Positions 43,548-51,414 of a stretch of 64,000 bases of DNA are shown in pieces. Position numbers and translations under genes: made by a program. Each line of letters begins with the position of its first letter. The stretch's first letter is position 1. Origin of the DNA: Luteirhabdus salina (lineage in GTDB: Bacteria; Bacteroidota; Bacteroidia; Flavobacteriales; Flavobacteriaceae). Location of the stretch: contig JALAHT010000005.1 in the NCBI GenBank assembly GCA_025384855.1, forward strand, positions 124,001-188,000, in the 5' to 3' direction. The notes below the pieces were generated by a model. The model was not told the DNA's origin and did not search any database. It was given only the letters and a program-made list of their open reading frames with translations.

Positions 43548-44109
43548 GCAGTCAGGAGCAGCGTTTACATTGAAAAAAGGCCAGCAGTTGAAGGTTATCG
43601 ATCCCAAAGGAGAACAGGTTTCCGATATGGTGTTGTATAATGCCAACGATTTCCGTGAAAAGATTTCTTCCGGGAAAACACTCGATTTCGAGGAGTCGCT
43701 TCTAATTTCTAAGAACAACTACCTTTGGAGTAATAGAAGCAATAAGATGATGAGAATTTTAGAAGATACGAACGGACGAAATGATTTCCTTTTGGCCCCT
43801 TGCAGTCCTGAAACGTTTAAGATTATGTATGGAAATAAGGATTATCATCCGAGTTGCTTTGAAAATTTGGCCAATAATCTCAGGCCCTATGGAATTGACC
43901 CCGATGACATTCCAACAGCCTTCAATATTTTTATGAATGTTCAGTTTGCTGAAGACGGTAAGCTAAGTGTAGCGCCACCGTTAAGCCGCGCAGGCGATTA
44001 TGTGTTGTTCGAAGCACAAATGGATCTAATTGTAGGTTTAACGGCATGTTCCGCGGAAGATAGTAACAATGGCACGTTCAAGCCTATTTCATATGAAGTT
44101 ATCGGATAA
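43528..44109 (+). CDS. DUF1989 protein (urea carboxylase-associated/carboxyguanidine deiminase family)
   Basis: 193 residues from ATG 43528, where members begin with I-P-x-Q-S-G-A-A-F-x-L-K-K-G-Q; the open frame extends to 43405 but lies inside paiB. The fold has D-P-K-G-E-Q-V-S-D-M, R-S-N-K-M-M-R-I-L-E-D, C-S-P-E-T-F and D-I-P-T-A-F-N-I-F-M-N. Some DUF1989 proteins are subunits of carboxyguanidine deiminase (from memory). Together with the GntA-like gene it suggests that this operon handles a guanidine-type compound. Last gene of the run. Confidence 0.85.
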   Translation: MVQTIPKQSGAAFTLKKGQQLKVIDPKGEQVSDMVLYNANDFREKISSGKTLDFEESLLISKNNYLWSNRSNKMMRILEDTNGRNDFLLAPCSPETFKIMYGNKDYHPSCFENLANNLRPYGIDPDDIPTAFNIFMNVQFAEDGKLSVAPPLSRAGDYVLFEAQMDLIVGLTACSAEDSNNGTFKPISYEVIG

Positions 44110-44155
44110 TTGACGCCGTTTGTTAGAAAATACTATTCAAAATTTTGGAAACAAA

Positions 44156-44187
44156 AAACCCACAACTTTTCGCTGTGGGTTTCTTTT
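44156..44187. terminator. Bidirectional terminator between DUF1989 and tRNA-Ser
   Basis: AAACCCACA (44156-44164) pairs with TGTGGGTTT (44174-44182), loop of nine bases, T run on the plus side (44183-44187) and T-rich on the minus side. Confidence 0.85.
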
Positions 44188-44189
44188 TG

Positions 44190-44274
44190 CGGAGAAAGAG
44201 GGATTCGAACCCCCGGAGGTGTGACCCTCAACAGTTTTCAAGACTGCCGCATTCGACCACTCTGCCATTTCTCC
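44190..44274 (-). tRNA. tRNA-Ser (anticodon TGA)
   Basis: 85 bases on the minus strand. Acceptor GGAGAAA/TTTCTCC, D region GGCAGAGTGGTCGAATGC, anticodon loop CTTGAAA (TGA), class II variable arm, T arm GGGGTTCGAATCCCC. No CCA is encoded. Confidence 0.95.
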
Positions 44275-44323
44275 TTTGAGTTACCTTTGCAGGCTTGTCC
44301 GCCGAAGCAATGGATTCATTGCG

Positions 44324-44342
44324 TAGGCGGGTGCAAATATAC
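44324..44342 (-). promoter_or_regulatory. Promoter -7 and conserved leader of tRNA-Ser
   Basis: On the minus strand TATATTTG (44334-44341) is followed by CACCCGCCTA; the 19 bases match those before tRNA-Lys exactly. Downstream in the leader GCAATG (44307-44312)/CATTGC (44317-44322) and CGCC/GGCG can form a hairpin. Confidence 0.65.
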
Positions 44343-44476
44343 GAGCCTTTTTTAATTTGTGAAAGCCTTTTTTAAGTATTTCTCCTCATTTTTAATTCTA
44401 ACATTTAATAGACATAACCTATAGATACATAACCTAATTGGAAGGGATTAAGCCAATGTTTTCAATCCCTACGTAC
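44343..44476. other. Spacer between tRNA-Ser and the nitroreductase gene
   Basis: The 390 bases between 44110 and 44499 hold the terminator, tRNA-Ser, its promoter and the -7 element at 44477; the remaining A/T-rich sequence shows nothing else. Confidence 0.6.
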
Positions 44477-44484
44477 TACCTTTG
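44477..44484 (+). promoter_or_regulatory. -7 promoter element, nitroreductase gene
   Basis: TACCTTTG fits TAnnTTTG and ends 15 bases before the ATG at 44500; the TTG inside it (44482) is therefore not a start codon. Confidence 0.6.
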
Positions 44485-44499
44485 CAGAAAATCGTACAC

Positions 44500-45132
44500 A
44501 TGTCAGATATTCTGAAACAACTCAAATGGCGCTACGCAACGAAAAAATTTGATTCGACCCGGAAACTGGAAGCGAAAAAGTTGGATACGCTAAAGCATGC
44601 TTTTAACCTTACCGCTACCAGCTATGGGCTTCAACCCTTAAAGCTTATTGTTATAAGTGAACAGGAAACAAAAGAATCCTTGGTGTCCCATACGATGAAT
44701 CAAGAACAAGTACGCGATGCTTCCCACGTGCTGGTGCTGTGTGTTGAAGAAAAAATCGATTCGTCTTATATCCGCTCCTATTTCAAAAAAGTACAGGAAG
44801 TACGCGATACTCCTTCAGAAATTCTGCATCCCTTTGAAAGCTTTTTGGTGGAAAGTTTTTCTGAAAAACCTTCCGAAGAAATCAAAACATGGATGGAAAA
44901 ACAGGCCTATCTCGCCCTTGGGAACCTGCTGACCGTTTGTGCTATGGAAGAGATTGATGCCTGTCCTATTGAAGGTTTCGAGCCCAAGAAATACGATGCT
45001 TTCCTAGAACTCGAAAAAGAAGGCTTGCGCTCGGTATTGGTGATGGCAGTAGGCTATCGAACAGAGGACGATATGTTCGCTAGTTTGAAAAAGGTTAGAA
45101 GAGGTGTCGATTCGGTAGTGATTGAACGCTAA
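44500..45132 (+). CDS. NAD(P)H-dependent nitroreductase-family oxidoreductase
   Basis: 210 residues from ATG 44500. Family signs are the N-terminal W-R-Y-A-T-K-K-F-D (FMN-binding Arg/Lys), S-Y-G-L-Q-P-L-K (dimer and FMN pocket), Q-A-Y-L-A-L-G-N-L-L, I-D-A-C-P-I-E-G-F and G-Y-R-T-E-D-D. The set matches NfnB/NAD(P)H oxidoreductases that reduce nitro groups or quinones. The physiological substrate is unknown. The sugar aminotransferase starts 36 bases downstream behind its own -7 element. Confidence 0.9.
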   Translation: MSDILKQLKWRYATKKFDSTRKLEAKKLDTLKHAFNLTATSYGLQPLKLIVISEQETKESLVSHTMNQEQVRDASHVLVLCVEEKIDSSYIRSYFKKVQEVRDTPSEILHPFESFLVESFSEKPSEEIKTWMEKQAYLALGNLLTVCAMEEIDACPIEGFEPKKYDAFLELEKEGLRSVLVMAVGYRTEDDMFASLKKVRRGVDSVVIER

Positions 45133-45138
45133 ACTTCC

Positions 45139-45146
45139 TATTTTTG
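45139..45146 (+). promoter_or_regulatory. -7 promoter element, sugar aminotransferase gene
   Basis: TATTTTTG lies 22 bases before the ATG. The nearest upstream TTG is only 14 bases away, so the -33 element is unclear. Confidence 0.5.
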
Positions 45147-45168
45147 TTCAAAACCTCAAAAATTTTAT

Positions 45169-46353
45169 ATGCCCGGATTTGAACAGTTTGGCGACGAAGA
45201 GCGCGCTCAGGTAAACGATGTATTAGATAGTGGAATTCTTATGCGATATGGTTTCGACAATCTTCGAAACGGCCATTGGAAAGCAAAGGAATTTGAACAA
45301 GCATTTGCCGACAAAATGAAAGCTGATTATTGTCAGCTCGTTTCAAGCGGCACCGCTGCCTTGACGGTAGCACTCGCTTCAGCAGGAATTGGAGCTGGCG
45401 ATGAGGTTATTATGCCAACCTTCACCTTTGTAGCGAGTTTCGAATCGATTCTCCAGATTGGCGCCGTACCCGTATTAGTAGATATCGACGAGACCCTAAC
45501 CCTGAAACCGGCCGCAGTGGAAGCCGCTATAACCGCTAAAACAAAATGTGTGATGCCAGTCCATATGTGTGGTTCTATGGCAGACCTTCGTTCGCTAAAG
45601 GCAATCTGCGAAAAACATAATCTTATTTTACTTGAGGACGCCTGTCAAGCGATTGGTGGTTCTTTCGAGGGTGTCCCGTTAGGGAGTTATGGCGATTTAG
45701 GATGCTTTTCCTTCGATTTTGTAAAAACCATTACCTGCGGTGAAGGGGGAGCTGTTATTACGAATACAAAAAAGTTTGCCGAAAATGCAGATCGCTATCA
45801 AGATCATGGTCACGATCACATTGGATCTGATCGGGGTGCGGAAACCCATCCGCACTTGGGTTATAATTATCGTATTTCAGAACTGCATGCCGCAGTAGGA
45901 CTCGGACAGTTAGGAAAACTGGAACATTTCGTTTCGCTTCAAAAACAAAACTACCAAATACTTCGAGAGACGCTTTCAGAAATTGAAGGTGTAAGCTTTC
46001 GTACTGTTCCGGAAGGTGGTGTGGAGAATTATTCATTTCTTACGTTTTATCTTCCCACAGCAATTGCTGCGGAAAACGCGCACCGTGCTTTGGTTGAAGG
46101 AGGTATCGATGCATGTTTTTATTGGTTTTCCAACAATTGGCACTATGTAAGAGGTTGGGAACATCTATTGGAACAGAAAAGCTTGGCAAAGTTGCCTGCT
46201 GAGGTAAAAGATAGGTTGAAAGAAGTTTGCCAGAAAGATTTTTCACAGAGCGATGAATATATGGGAAGAGCTATTTCAATGCTTATCAAGTTGAATTGGG
46301 ACGAAGAAACCATGCACTCTCGAGCGAATACGATAAAGAATATTTTGAAATAA
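45169..46353 (+). CDS. DegT/DnrJ/EryC1/StrS-family PLP sugar aminotransferase
   Basis: 394 residues. PLP-site motifs are S-S-G-T-A-A-L (ring phosphate), P-T-F-T-F-V-A-S, V-L-V-D-I-D, L-L-E-D-A-C-Q-A-I-G-G (Asp157), and the catalytic lysine Lys186 in S-F-D-F-V-K-T-I-T-C-G-E-G-G. The C-terminal half has H-L-G-Y-N-Y-R-I-S-E-L-H-A-A, which contacts the sugar nucleotide. Such enzymes add an amino group to a keto-sugar for LPS, capsule or antibiotic sugars; Kdo8N-type transaminases are in the same family and remain possible. No sugar-biosynthesis partner is adjacent. Confidence 0.92.
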   Translation: MPGFEQFGDEERAQVNDVLDSGILMRYGFDNLRNGHWKAKEFEQAFADKMKADYCQLVSSGTAALTVALASAGIGAGDEVIMPTFTFVASFESILQIGAVPVLVDIDETLTLKPAAVEAAITAKTKCVMPVHMCGSMADLRSLKAICEKHNLILLEDACQAIGGSFEGVPLGSYGDLGCFSFDFVKTITCGEGGAVITNTKKFAENADRYQDHGHDHIGSDRGAETHPHLGYNYRISELHAAVGLGQLGKLEHFVSLQKQNYQILRETLSEIEGVSFRTVPEGGVENYSFLTFYLPTAIAAENAHRALVEGGIDACFYWFSNNWHYVRGWEHLLEQKSLAKLPAEVKDRLKEVCQKDFSQSDEYMGRAISMLIKLNWDEETMHSRANTIKNILK

Positions 46354-46356
46354 ATA

Positions 46357-46364
46357 TAAATTTG
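46357..46364 (+). promoter_or_regulatory. -7 promoter element, DUF3857 gene
   Basis: TAAATTTG fits TAnnTTTG, 19 bases before the ATG at 46384; no -33 partner was seen. Confidence 0.4.
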
Positions 46365-46383
46365 GTTTCTTTGTCTCTACTCA

Positions 46384-49300
46384 ATGAAAACCAAATTTTA
46401 TTCTACTTCAATGAATCTCATTTTTTTGGGCATAAAACGCCTATCCTTTGCGCTACTAGTTATCAGTCTATTCAACCCCTGCTTATACGCTCAGAATCAA
46501 GATGAAATATGGCAGGAATTACTTTCTAATAATCGGGAAAAGGCATTAGAATTGGTAATGACGCCAGGCTTTGAGAAAGATGTTGAAACCGCTATTCTAA
46601 AGCAGATTGTCCGTATGGAAAACGGACATTTGATGTCGGAAAAAGACTTTTTAACGCGCTTTCAGCAATATCCAAATTACGAGCATTACTTGTTTGCCCA
46701 TTGGAATAATCCCTACATTTTTGAAGATTACCTGGGCTCAGGGTTTAGCAAAACACTAAGCGATGCTATTACGAATATGGATAGCGATCGCATCGAATCG
46801 CAAGGGTTAAAGAATTCATTAATTTATCTGCAAGCGATAGCTAATCGATATGAAAACGATTGGGAGCGTTACGAGCAATTAAGCAAATCTATTCCTGCTT
46901 TAGATACTTGGGAATACTGTGGTTCCTTCGAGAACCTAAATGAAAGTGGCTTGGTAACACCTTATCCACCAGAAGAGAAAGCGGTTTCAGGAGAACCATT
47001 CTATGCTCGAAGCAATGGGTATGTATCGTGGTACATACCTGAAGACAATCCAGAACCCTATCAGTTTTTCAACAACCACGATGAATATGGAGCGGGTATT
47101 AGCTATGCGCAAACCTTTTTACAATCCGATTCGGCACAACGAGCCTATTTGCGGTTGGGAAAATCCGGAATTATTCGTGTTTGGTTGAATGATGTATTAA
47201 TATTTGAAGATGCCGAGGATGTAATTACCGAGATGGATGCTCACACCATAGCCGTAAACCTTTCAAAAGGTAACAATCGCATCTTGGTAAAAATTGCATC
47301 CTCTGCTACAACCCCAAATTTTATCCTTAGGGTAACAGATGAAAAAGGATATCCACTACCTGGAATACAAGCATCCATAAAAAATAAAAATTATAAGCAG
47401 GCTACGGAAGCTTCAATTGATGTAGAAATAAAGCGGCATCCGCATATCGCTTATTTCGAGGATGCTCCAAGAAATACCAAAGCCGAGCGCTATATGGCCG
47501 ATATAAGCCTATTCATGGCCTATATGCGAAACATGGAGAGCGATAAGGCAAAGCGAATAATATTGAATTGGCTTGAAGAATATCCAAAAAGCACGTTGCT
47601 ACGTTCGGCTTTAGCAACAGCTTATTCAACTAGTGGCGATGAGGTAAGAAGTGCTGAGATTTTGGAAAATATCGTTAACGACGATCCAAATTATTATGCT
47701 TCACTACTAAATAAATTTCAAGATTTCGAAGAGTTGATGAAACTCGACATCGAAACCTATGAATCGACACTACACAGTATTGCCGAAGCTATCGATTACC
47801 CATACATCCAAGATGCAACCGAATTGTTTATCGCGCTTAGAAGAAACAATTTACAGGAAGTGGAAAAATCCTTGGATGAAATGATTGCGCACGAGGCATT
47901 ACCTTCTACCATAATCCCTACCTTCGCCGATTTCTATTCGAATATCCTTAGCGATGAGGCCAAGTCTATAACAACATTGGAAAAAACGTTGAATGAAAGC
48001 TTTAATTTCGAGGCGCTTACCTATCTCATCTATTATTATAAAAAACAAGATAGAAAAGACGATGCCATTGCGTTGTATCAAACACCATTGAAGAAACTGG
48101 GGTACGATAACGATATACTCTATCGGTATATACAATTGCTTCACGAGTTTAACCAGTACGAAAAGTCACTCGCTTATATAGATAAGGCACTTCAAAATTT
48201 CCCTGACTCTTTTGTTTTTCAAAAACTGAAGGGCGAGGCGCTTCAACAATTGGATCGTAACGAGGAGGCGGTTACATGCTTTGAAAAAGCTATTCTTCGC
48301 AATAGTGGCGATACCGGGTTACGGAAGCGAATTTTGGACCTTAAAAAAATGAAGGATCCGCTGGAAAAATTGAAAAAAGACGATTATTACGAATATGCCA
48401 AAAAGGCTCGAAATAAGATTACTACCAATAATTACGGTCTAAACGTTCTGTTGCACCAAATACATTTGTTGCAATATGAAAATGGCGGTGGTCGCTACCG
48501 ACAATATGAAATGTTTGAAGTAACGTCCCAAAAGGGTATCGAAAACATCAAAGAGTATAATCTCGGACTGTATGGCGACTATACCATTTTTAAATCTGAA
48601 ATTATAAAAGAAGATGGATCACTCGTGCCAGCCGAAAGGAGCGGGTCTAGCTTGGTGTTCAATGGCTTGTCGATAGGAGATGTGGTCTATGTTACCTATG
48701 AAACGAATTTTGTAAAAACGGGACGTTGGTTTAAGGAATTTATAGATGTTCATTCCTTCGGAAGCTATCATCCTGTGGTTGAAGAAGAGTACATTTTGTT
48801 AAGCCCAAATAAAAATCTTCCATTCACTTTTACTAATGAAGAAGTACCGTTGGAGCGGTTTAAACAGGATGGACTACATGGCTATAAATGGACCTACAGC
48901 AATGATACAGGGTTCGAGGTATATGAAGACTTTATGCCACAATTTACCGATGTGGCACCGCATGTGAATATCAGTACTATCGGCTCCTGGAATGATATCG
49001 CAAATTGGTACTCCGATTTGGTTCGCATTCAAGTGGAATATGATGAAACGGTCGAAGCCGCTTTCAATGAAATTTTCCCGAATGGTGTATCTGGTTTGAG
49101 TGAGGAAGAGAAAGCAAAACGTATCTACAAATACGTTACCGACGATTTTTCGTATAGCTATGTAAGCTTTAAGCAAAGCGGGTTTGTGCCTCAAAAACCA
49201 GCCAAAACAATTCGGACTAAACTTGGAGATTGTAAGGATTTTTCAACCTTATATCTAACACTCGCGAGACAAGCAAAACTGGATGCAAACTTGGTGCTTA

Positions 49301-50178
49301 TCCTTACCTCCGATAATGGGGAAAATGCATTGGTAGTACCAAGTACCGATTTTAATCACTGTATTATAAAGGTTACTATCGATGAAAAGCCACAATATCT
49401 GGAATTAACCGATAAGTACATGCCATATGCGGCGTTACCGGTTACCCTGCGTCACGCCATTGCATTGGAAATTCCATACGACGCGGATCCAAATGGTAAA
49501 AGCGATCTATTCTTTTTGGATGATGTGGCGCGAAAGTCTGCTGTTATGAAGACCAAAAGTACGATGCTTGTTACCGATGAAGAAACCGAGATATCCTTGC
49601 ATACGTCAACGAGCGGACACCTTAGCACCTATTACATTCAAATGTTTGAAGAACAAAATGAAGAGGTGTTGAAAGAAGACGTGTTTGAGGAGCTAAAGAC
49701 CAGAAATGAACAAGATTATTCGCTTCAGGATATTAAGGATGTTACGATTGAAGAAGATGGAACCGTCGGTTATACCACTGACATAAAATGGAATGAGAAA
49801 CCACATAGTATCGGTTCCTTTAAAACCTTTCAGATTCCTCATTTTACGACTCCCTACACACAATCTATTGTTTCATTGGAAGAGCGTCAGTATCCTATCG
49901 ACTATAAGCAATATGAATCAGCCGATGGCTATGAAGAGACCTTCATGATCTCACTTGAAGAGGGCAAGTCCTTCATCGAAATCCCAGAGAATAAGTCGCT
50001 GACATTTAAGGATCATTCCTATTCGGTCGATTATAAAAAGGTAGCCGACAATAAATTGGAAGTGAAAATTAAGATAGTCCCCGGCGGTTCCAATATTGAA
50101 CCCAGCGAATATCCAGGATTCAAGGAATATGTAAAAGAAGTGCTAGAATCTCGAAAACAATTCTTAGCCTATAAATAA
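46384..50178 (+). CDS. DUF3857/transglutaminase-core protein with TPR repeats
   Basis: 1264 residues, large for the family. N-terminal signal (to about residue 37, C-L-Y-A-Q; ATG 46411 is an alternative start). After an N-terminal sandwich-like region and helical TPR repeats (about 410-650, e.g. A-L-Q-N-F-P-D-S-F-V-F-Q-K-L-K-G-E-A) comes DUF3857 (about 690-870), then a transglutaminase core with an intact triad: Cys950 in L-G-D-C-K-D-F-S, His992 in D-F-N-H-C, Asp1010 in L-T-D-K-Y. The C-terminal quarter is beta-rich. Probably secreted or periplasmic; the substrate is unknown. Single gene ending at a strong terminator. Confidence 0.9.
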   Translation: MKTKFYSTSMNLIFLGIKRLSFALLVISLFNPCLYAQNQDEIWQELLSNNREKALELVMTPGFEKDVETAILKQIVRMENGHLMSEKDFLTRFQQYPNYEHYLFAHWNNPYIFEDYLGSGFSKTLSDAITNMDSDRIESQGLKNSLIYLQAIANRYENDWERYEQLSKSIPALDTWEYCGSFENLNESGLVTPYPPEEKAVSGEPFYARSNGYVSWYIPEDNPEPYQFFNNHDEYGAGISYAQTFLQSDSAQRAYLRLGKSGIIRVWLNDVLIFEDAEDVITEMDAHTIAVNLSKGNNRILVKIASSATTPNFILRVTDEKGYPLPGIQASIKNKNYKQATEASIDVEIKRHPHIAYFEDAPRNTKAERYMADISLFMAYMRNMESDKAKRIILNWLEEYPKSTLLRSALATAYSTSGDEVRSAEILENIVNDDPNYYASLLNKFQDFEELMKLDIETYESTLHSIAEAIDYPYIQDATELFIALRRNNLQEVEKSLDEMIAHEALPSTIIPTFADFYSNILSDEAKSITTLEKTLNESFNFEALTYLIYYYKKQDRKDDAIALYQTPLKKLGYDNDILYRYIQLLHEFNQYEKSLAYIDKALQNFPDSFVFQKLKGEALQQLDRNEEAVTCFEKAILRNSGDTGLRKRILDLKKMKDPLEKLKKDDYYEYAKKARNKITTNNYGLNVLLHQIHLLQYENGGGRYRQYEMFEVTSQKGIENIKEYNLGLYGDYTIFKSEIIKEDGSLVPAERSGSSLVFNGLSIGDVVYVTYETNFVKTGRWFKEFIDVHSFGSYHPVVEEEYILLSPNKNLPFTFTNEEVPLERFKQDGLHGYKWTYSNDTGFEVYEDFMPQFTDVAPHVNISTIGSWNDIANWYSDLVRIQVEYDETVEAAFNEIFPNGVSGLSEEEKAKRIYKYVTDDFSYSYVSFKQSGFVPQKPAKTIRTKLGDCKDFSTLYLTLARQAKLDANLVLILTSDNGENALVVPSTDFNHCIIKVTIDEKPQYLELTDKYMPYAALPVTLRHAIALEIPYDADPNGKSDLFFLDDVARKSAVMKTKSTMLVTDEETEISLHTSTSGHLSTYYIQMFEEQNEEVLKEDVFEELKTRNEQDYSLQDIKDVTIEEDGTVGYTTDIKWNEKPHSIGSFKTFQIPHFTTPYTQSIVSLEERQYPIDYKQYESADGYEETFMISLEEGKSFIEIPENKSLTFKDHSYSVDYKKVADNKLEVKIKIVPGGSNIEPSEYPGFKEYVKEVLESRKQFLAYK

Positions 50179-50182
50179 GAAC

Positions 50183-50218
50183 AAAAAAAAGCGGAGTGTA
50201 GAAACTCCGCTTTTTTTT
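50183..50218. terminator. Bidirectional terminator between the DUF3857 gene and ribB
   Basis: Eight A then GCGGAGT (to 50197) pairs with ACTCCGC (50204-50210) followed by eight T. Confidence 0.92.
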
Positions 50219-50228
50219 CTAGTATGTT

Positions 50229-51377
50229 TTAATAGGATACGTATTCCAATATTTCCAATCCATAACCGATCATTCCGACCCGCTTGGTTTGCTTACTATT
50301 GGATACCAATCTAATTTTATGGATCCCCAGATCGTGAAGGATTTGTGCACCTATTCCAAAGTCCTTTGCATCCATCGAAATGCGGGGTGCTTTCGTTACT
50401 TCTCCAGGCTGCTGATTCGCCTCAAGTTCTTTCAGTCGGTTTAACAAATTGAGGGATTGACTTTGCTGATTGATAAACACAATCGCACCAGCACCTTCCT
50501 CATTAACAACTCGAAACATGTCGTCTAACTTCTGTTCGGCATTGTTGGTTAGCGTTCCCAAAATATCATGGTTCACCAAAGTACTGTTTACCCGAACCAA
50601 TACAGGGTCGTCTGCCTTCCAGTGTCCTTTGGTTAGTGCAATGTGAACTTGATCATTCGTAGTTTGCTTGTATGCACGTAGTCGGTAGGTTCCGAACTTG
50701 GTTTCAATATCGAAATCCTGTTTCTTTTCAATTAAGGAGTCATGCTCCATACGATAGGCCACCAAATCTTCAATAGAAACCAGTTTCAAATCGAATTTTC
50801 TGGCCACTTCCATGAGTTGCGGTAAGCGCGCCATGGAACCGTCCTCGTTCATGATTTCAACAATTACACCAGCTGGTTGTAATCCTGCCAAGCGAGCAAA
50901 ATCGATGGCAGCTTCGGTGTGTCCGGTTCTTCTTAGAACGCCACCTTCTTTCGCTTTTAGTGGAAAAATATGCCCTGGGCGACTTAAATCGTGTGGTTTA
51001 GTCTTCGAATCGATAAGCGCTTGTATCGTCTTTGCGCGATCGGAGGCTGAAATACCCGTAGTTACGCCATTTCCCTTTAAATCGACAGAAATGGTGAAGG
51101 CCGTTTCCATAGGATCGGTATTGTTTCCTACCATCATTTCCAGTTGTAAATCCTTACAACGCGATTCCGTTAAGGGAGCACAGATAAGGCCTCTTCCGTG
51201 TTTCGCCATAAAGTTTACAATTTCAGGAGTAATATTGTCTGCAGCCGCGAGGAAATCACCTTCATTTTCACGATCCTTATCGTCTACAACGATAATTACC
51301 TTTCCCTTCTTAATATCTTCAATGGCTTCTTCAATGGTATTTAGCTGCACGGCAGTATCTTTTTCTTGTGTAATCAT
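50229..51377 (-). CDS. ribB: DHBP synthase fused to a degenerate GTP cyclohydrolase II-like domain
   Basis: 382 residues from ATG 51377 (a TTG at 51398 is not preferred). The N-terminal 200 residues are 3,4-dihydroxy-2-butanone-4-phosphate synthase: D-R-E-N-E-G-D (35-41), H-G-R-G-L-I-C, S-A-S-D-R-A, P-G-H-I-F-P-L and H-T-E-A-A-I-D-F, all intact. It makes the four-carbon riboflavin precursor from ribulose 5-phosphate. The C-terminal GCHII-like domain lacks the three zinc cysteines: the family block S-E-C-L...R-C-D-C-G is here S-T-L-V...T-N-N-A-E. So GTP cyclohydrolase activity is unlikely and a separate ribA is needed. Last gene of the ftsK-lolA-lptF operon. Confidence 0.92.
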   Translation of the reverse strand: MITQEKDTAVQLNTIEEAIEDIKKGKVIIVVDDKDRENEGDFLAAADNITPEIVNFMAKHGRGLICAPLTESRCKDLQLEMMVGNNTDPMETAFTISVDLKGNGVTTGISASDRAKTIQALIDSKTKPHDLSRPGHIFPLKAKEGGVLRRTGHTEAAIDFARLAGLQPAGVIVEIMNEDGSMARLPQLMEVARKFDLKLVSIEDLVAYRMEHDSLIEKKQDFDIETKFGTYRLRAYKQTTNDQVHIALTKGHWKADDPVLVRVNSTLVNHDILGTLTNNAEQKLDDMFRVVNEEGAGAIVFINQQSQSLNLLNRLKELEANQQPGEVTKAPRISMDAKDFGIGAQILHDLGIHKIRLVSNSKQTKRVGMIGYGLEILEYVSY

Positions 51378-51395
51378 AGCGGTAAGAAATTGGTA

Positions 51396-51403
51396 CAAAG
51401 ATA
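51396..51403 (-). promoter_or_regulatory. -7 promoter element for ribB
   Basis: TATCTTTG on the minus strand, 18 bases before the ribB ATG, inside the 37-base gap after lptF/G. It allows ribB to be expressed apart from the upstream genes. Confidence 0.5.
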
Positions 51404-51414
51404 CGGAAACTTAA

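Noticed and set aside
44110..44355. Open frame of 81 codons on the plus strand
   Set aside because: It runs over tRNA-Ser, its terminator and its promoter, so it is not coding.
50812..51414. 200-codon open frame on the plus strand
   Set aside because: Antisense to ribB; composition (Ser, Ile, Pro) and lack of motifs show a shadow frame.
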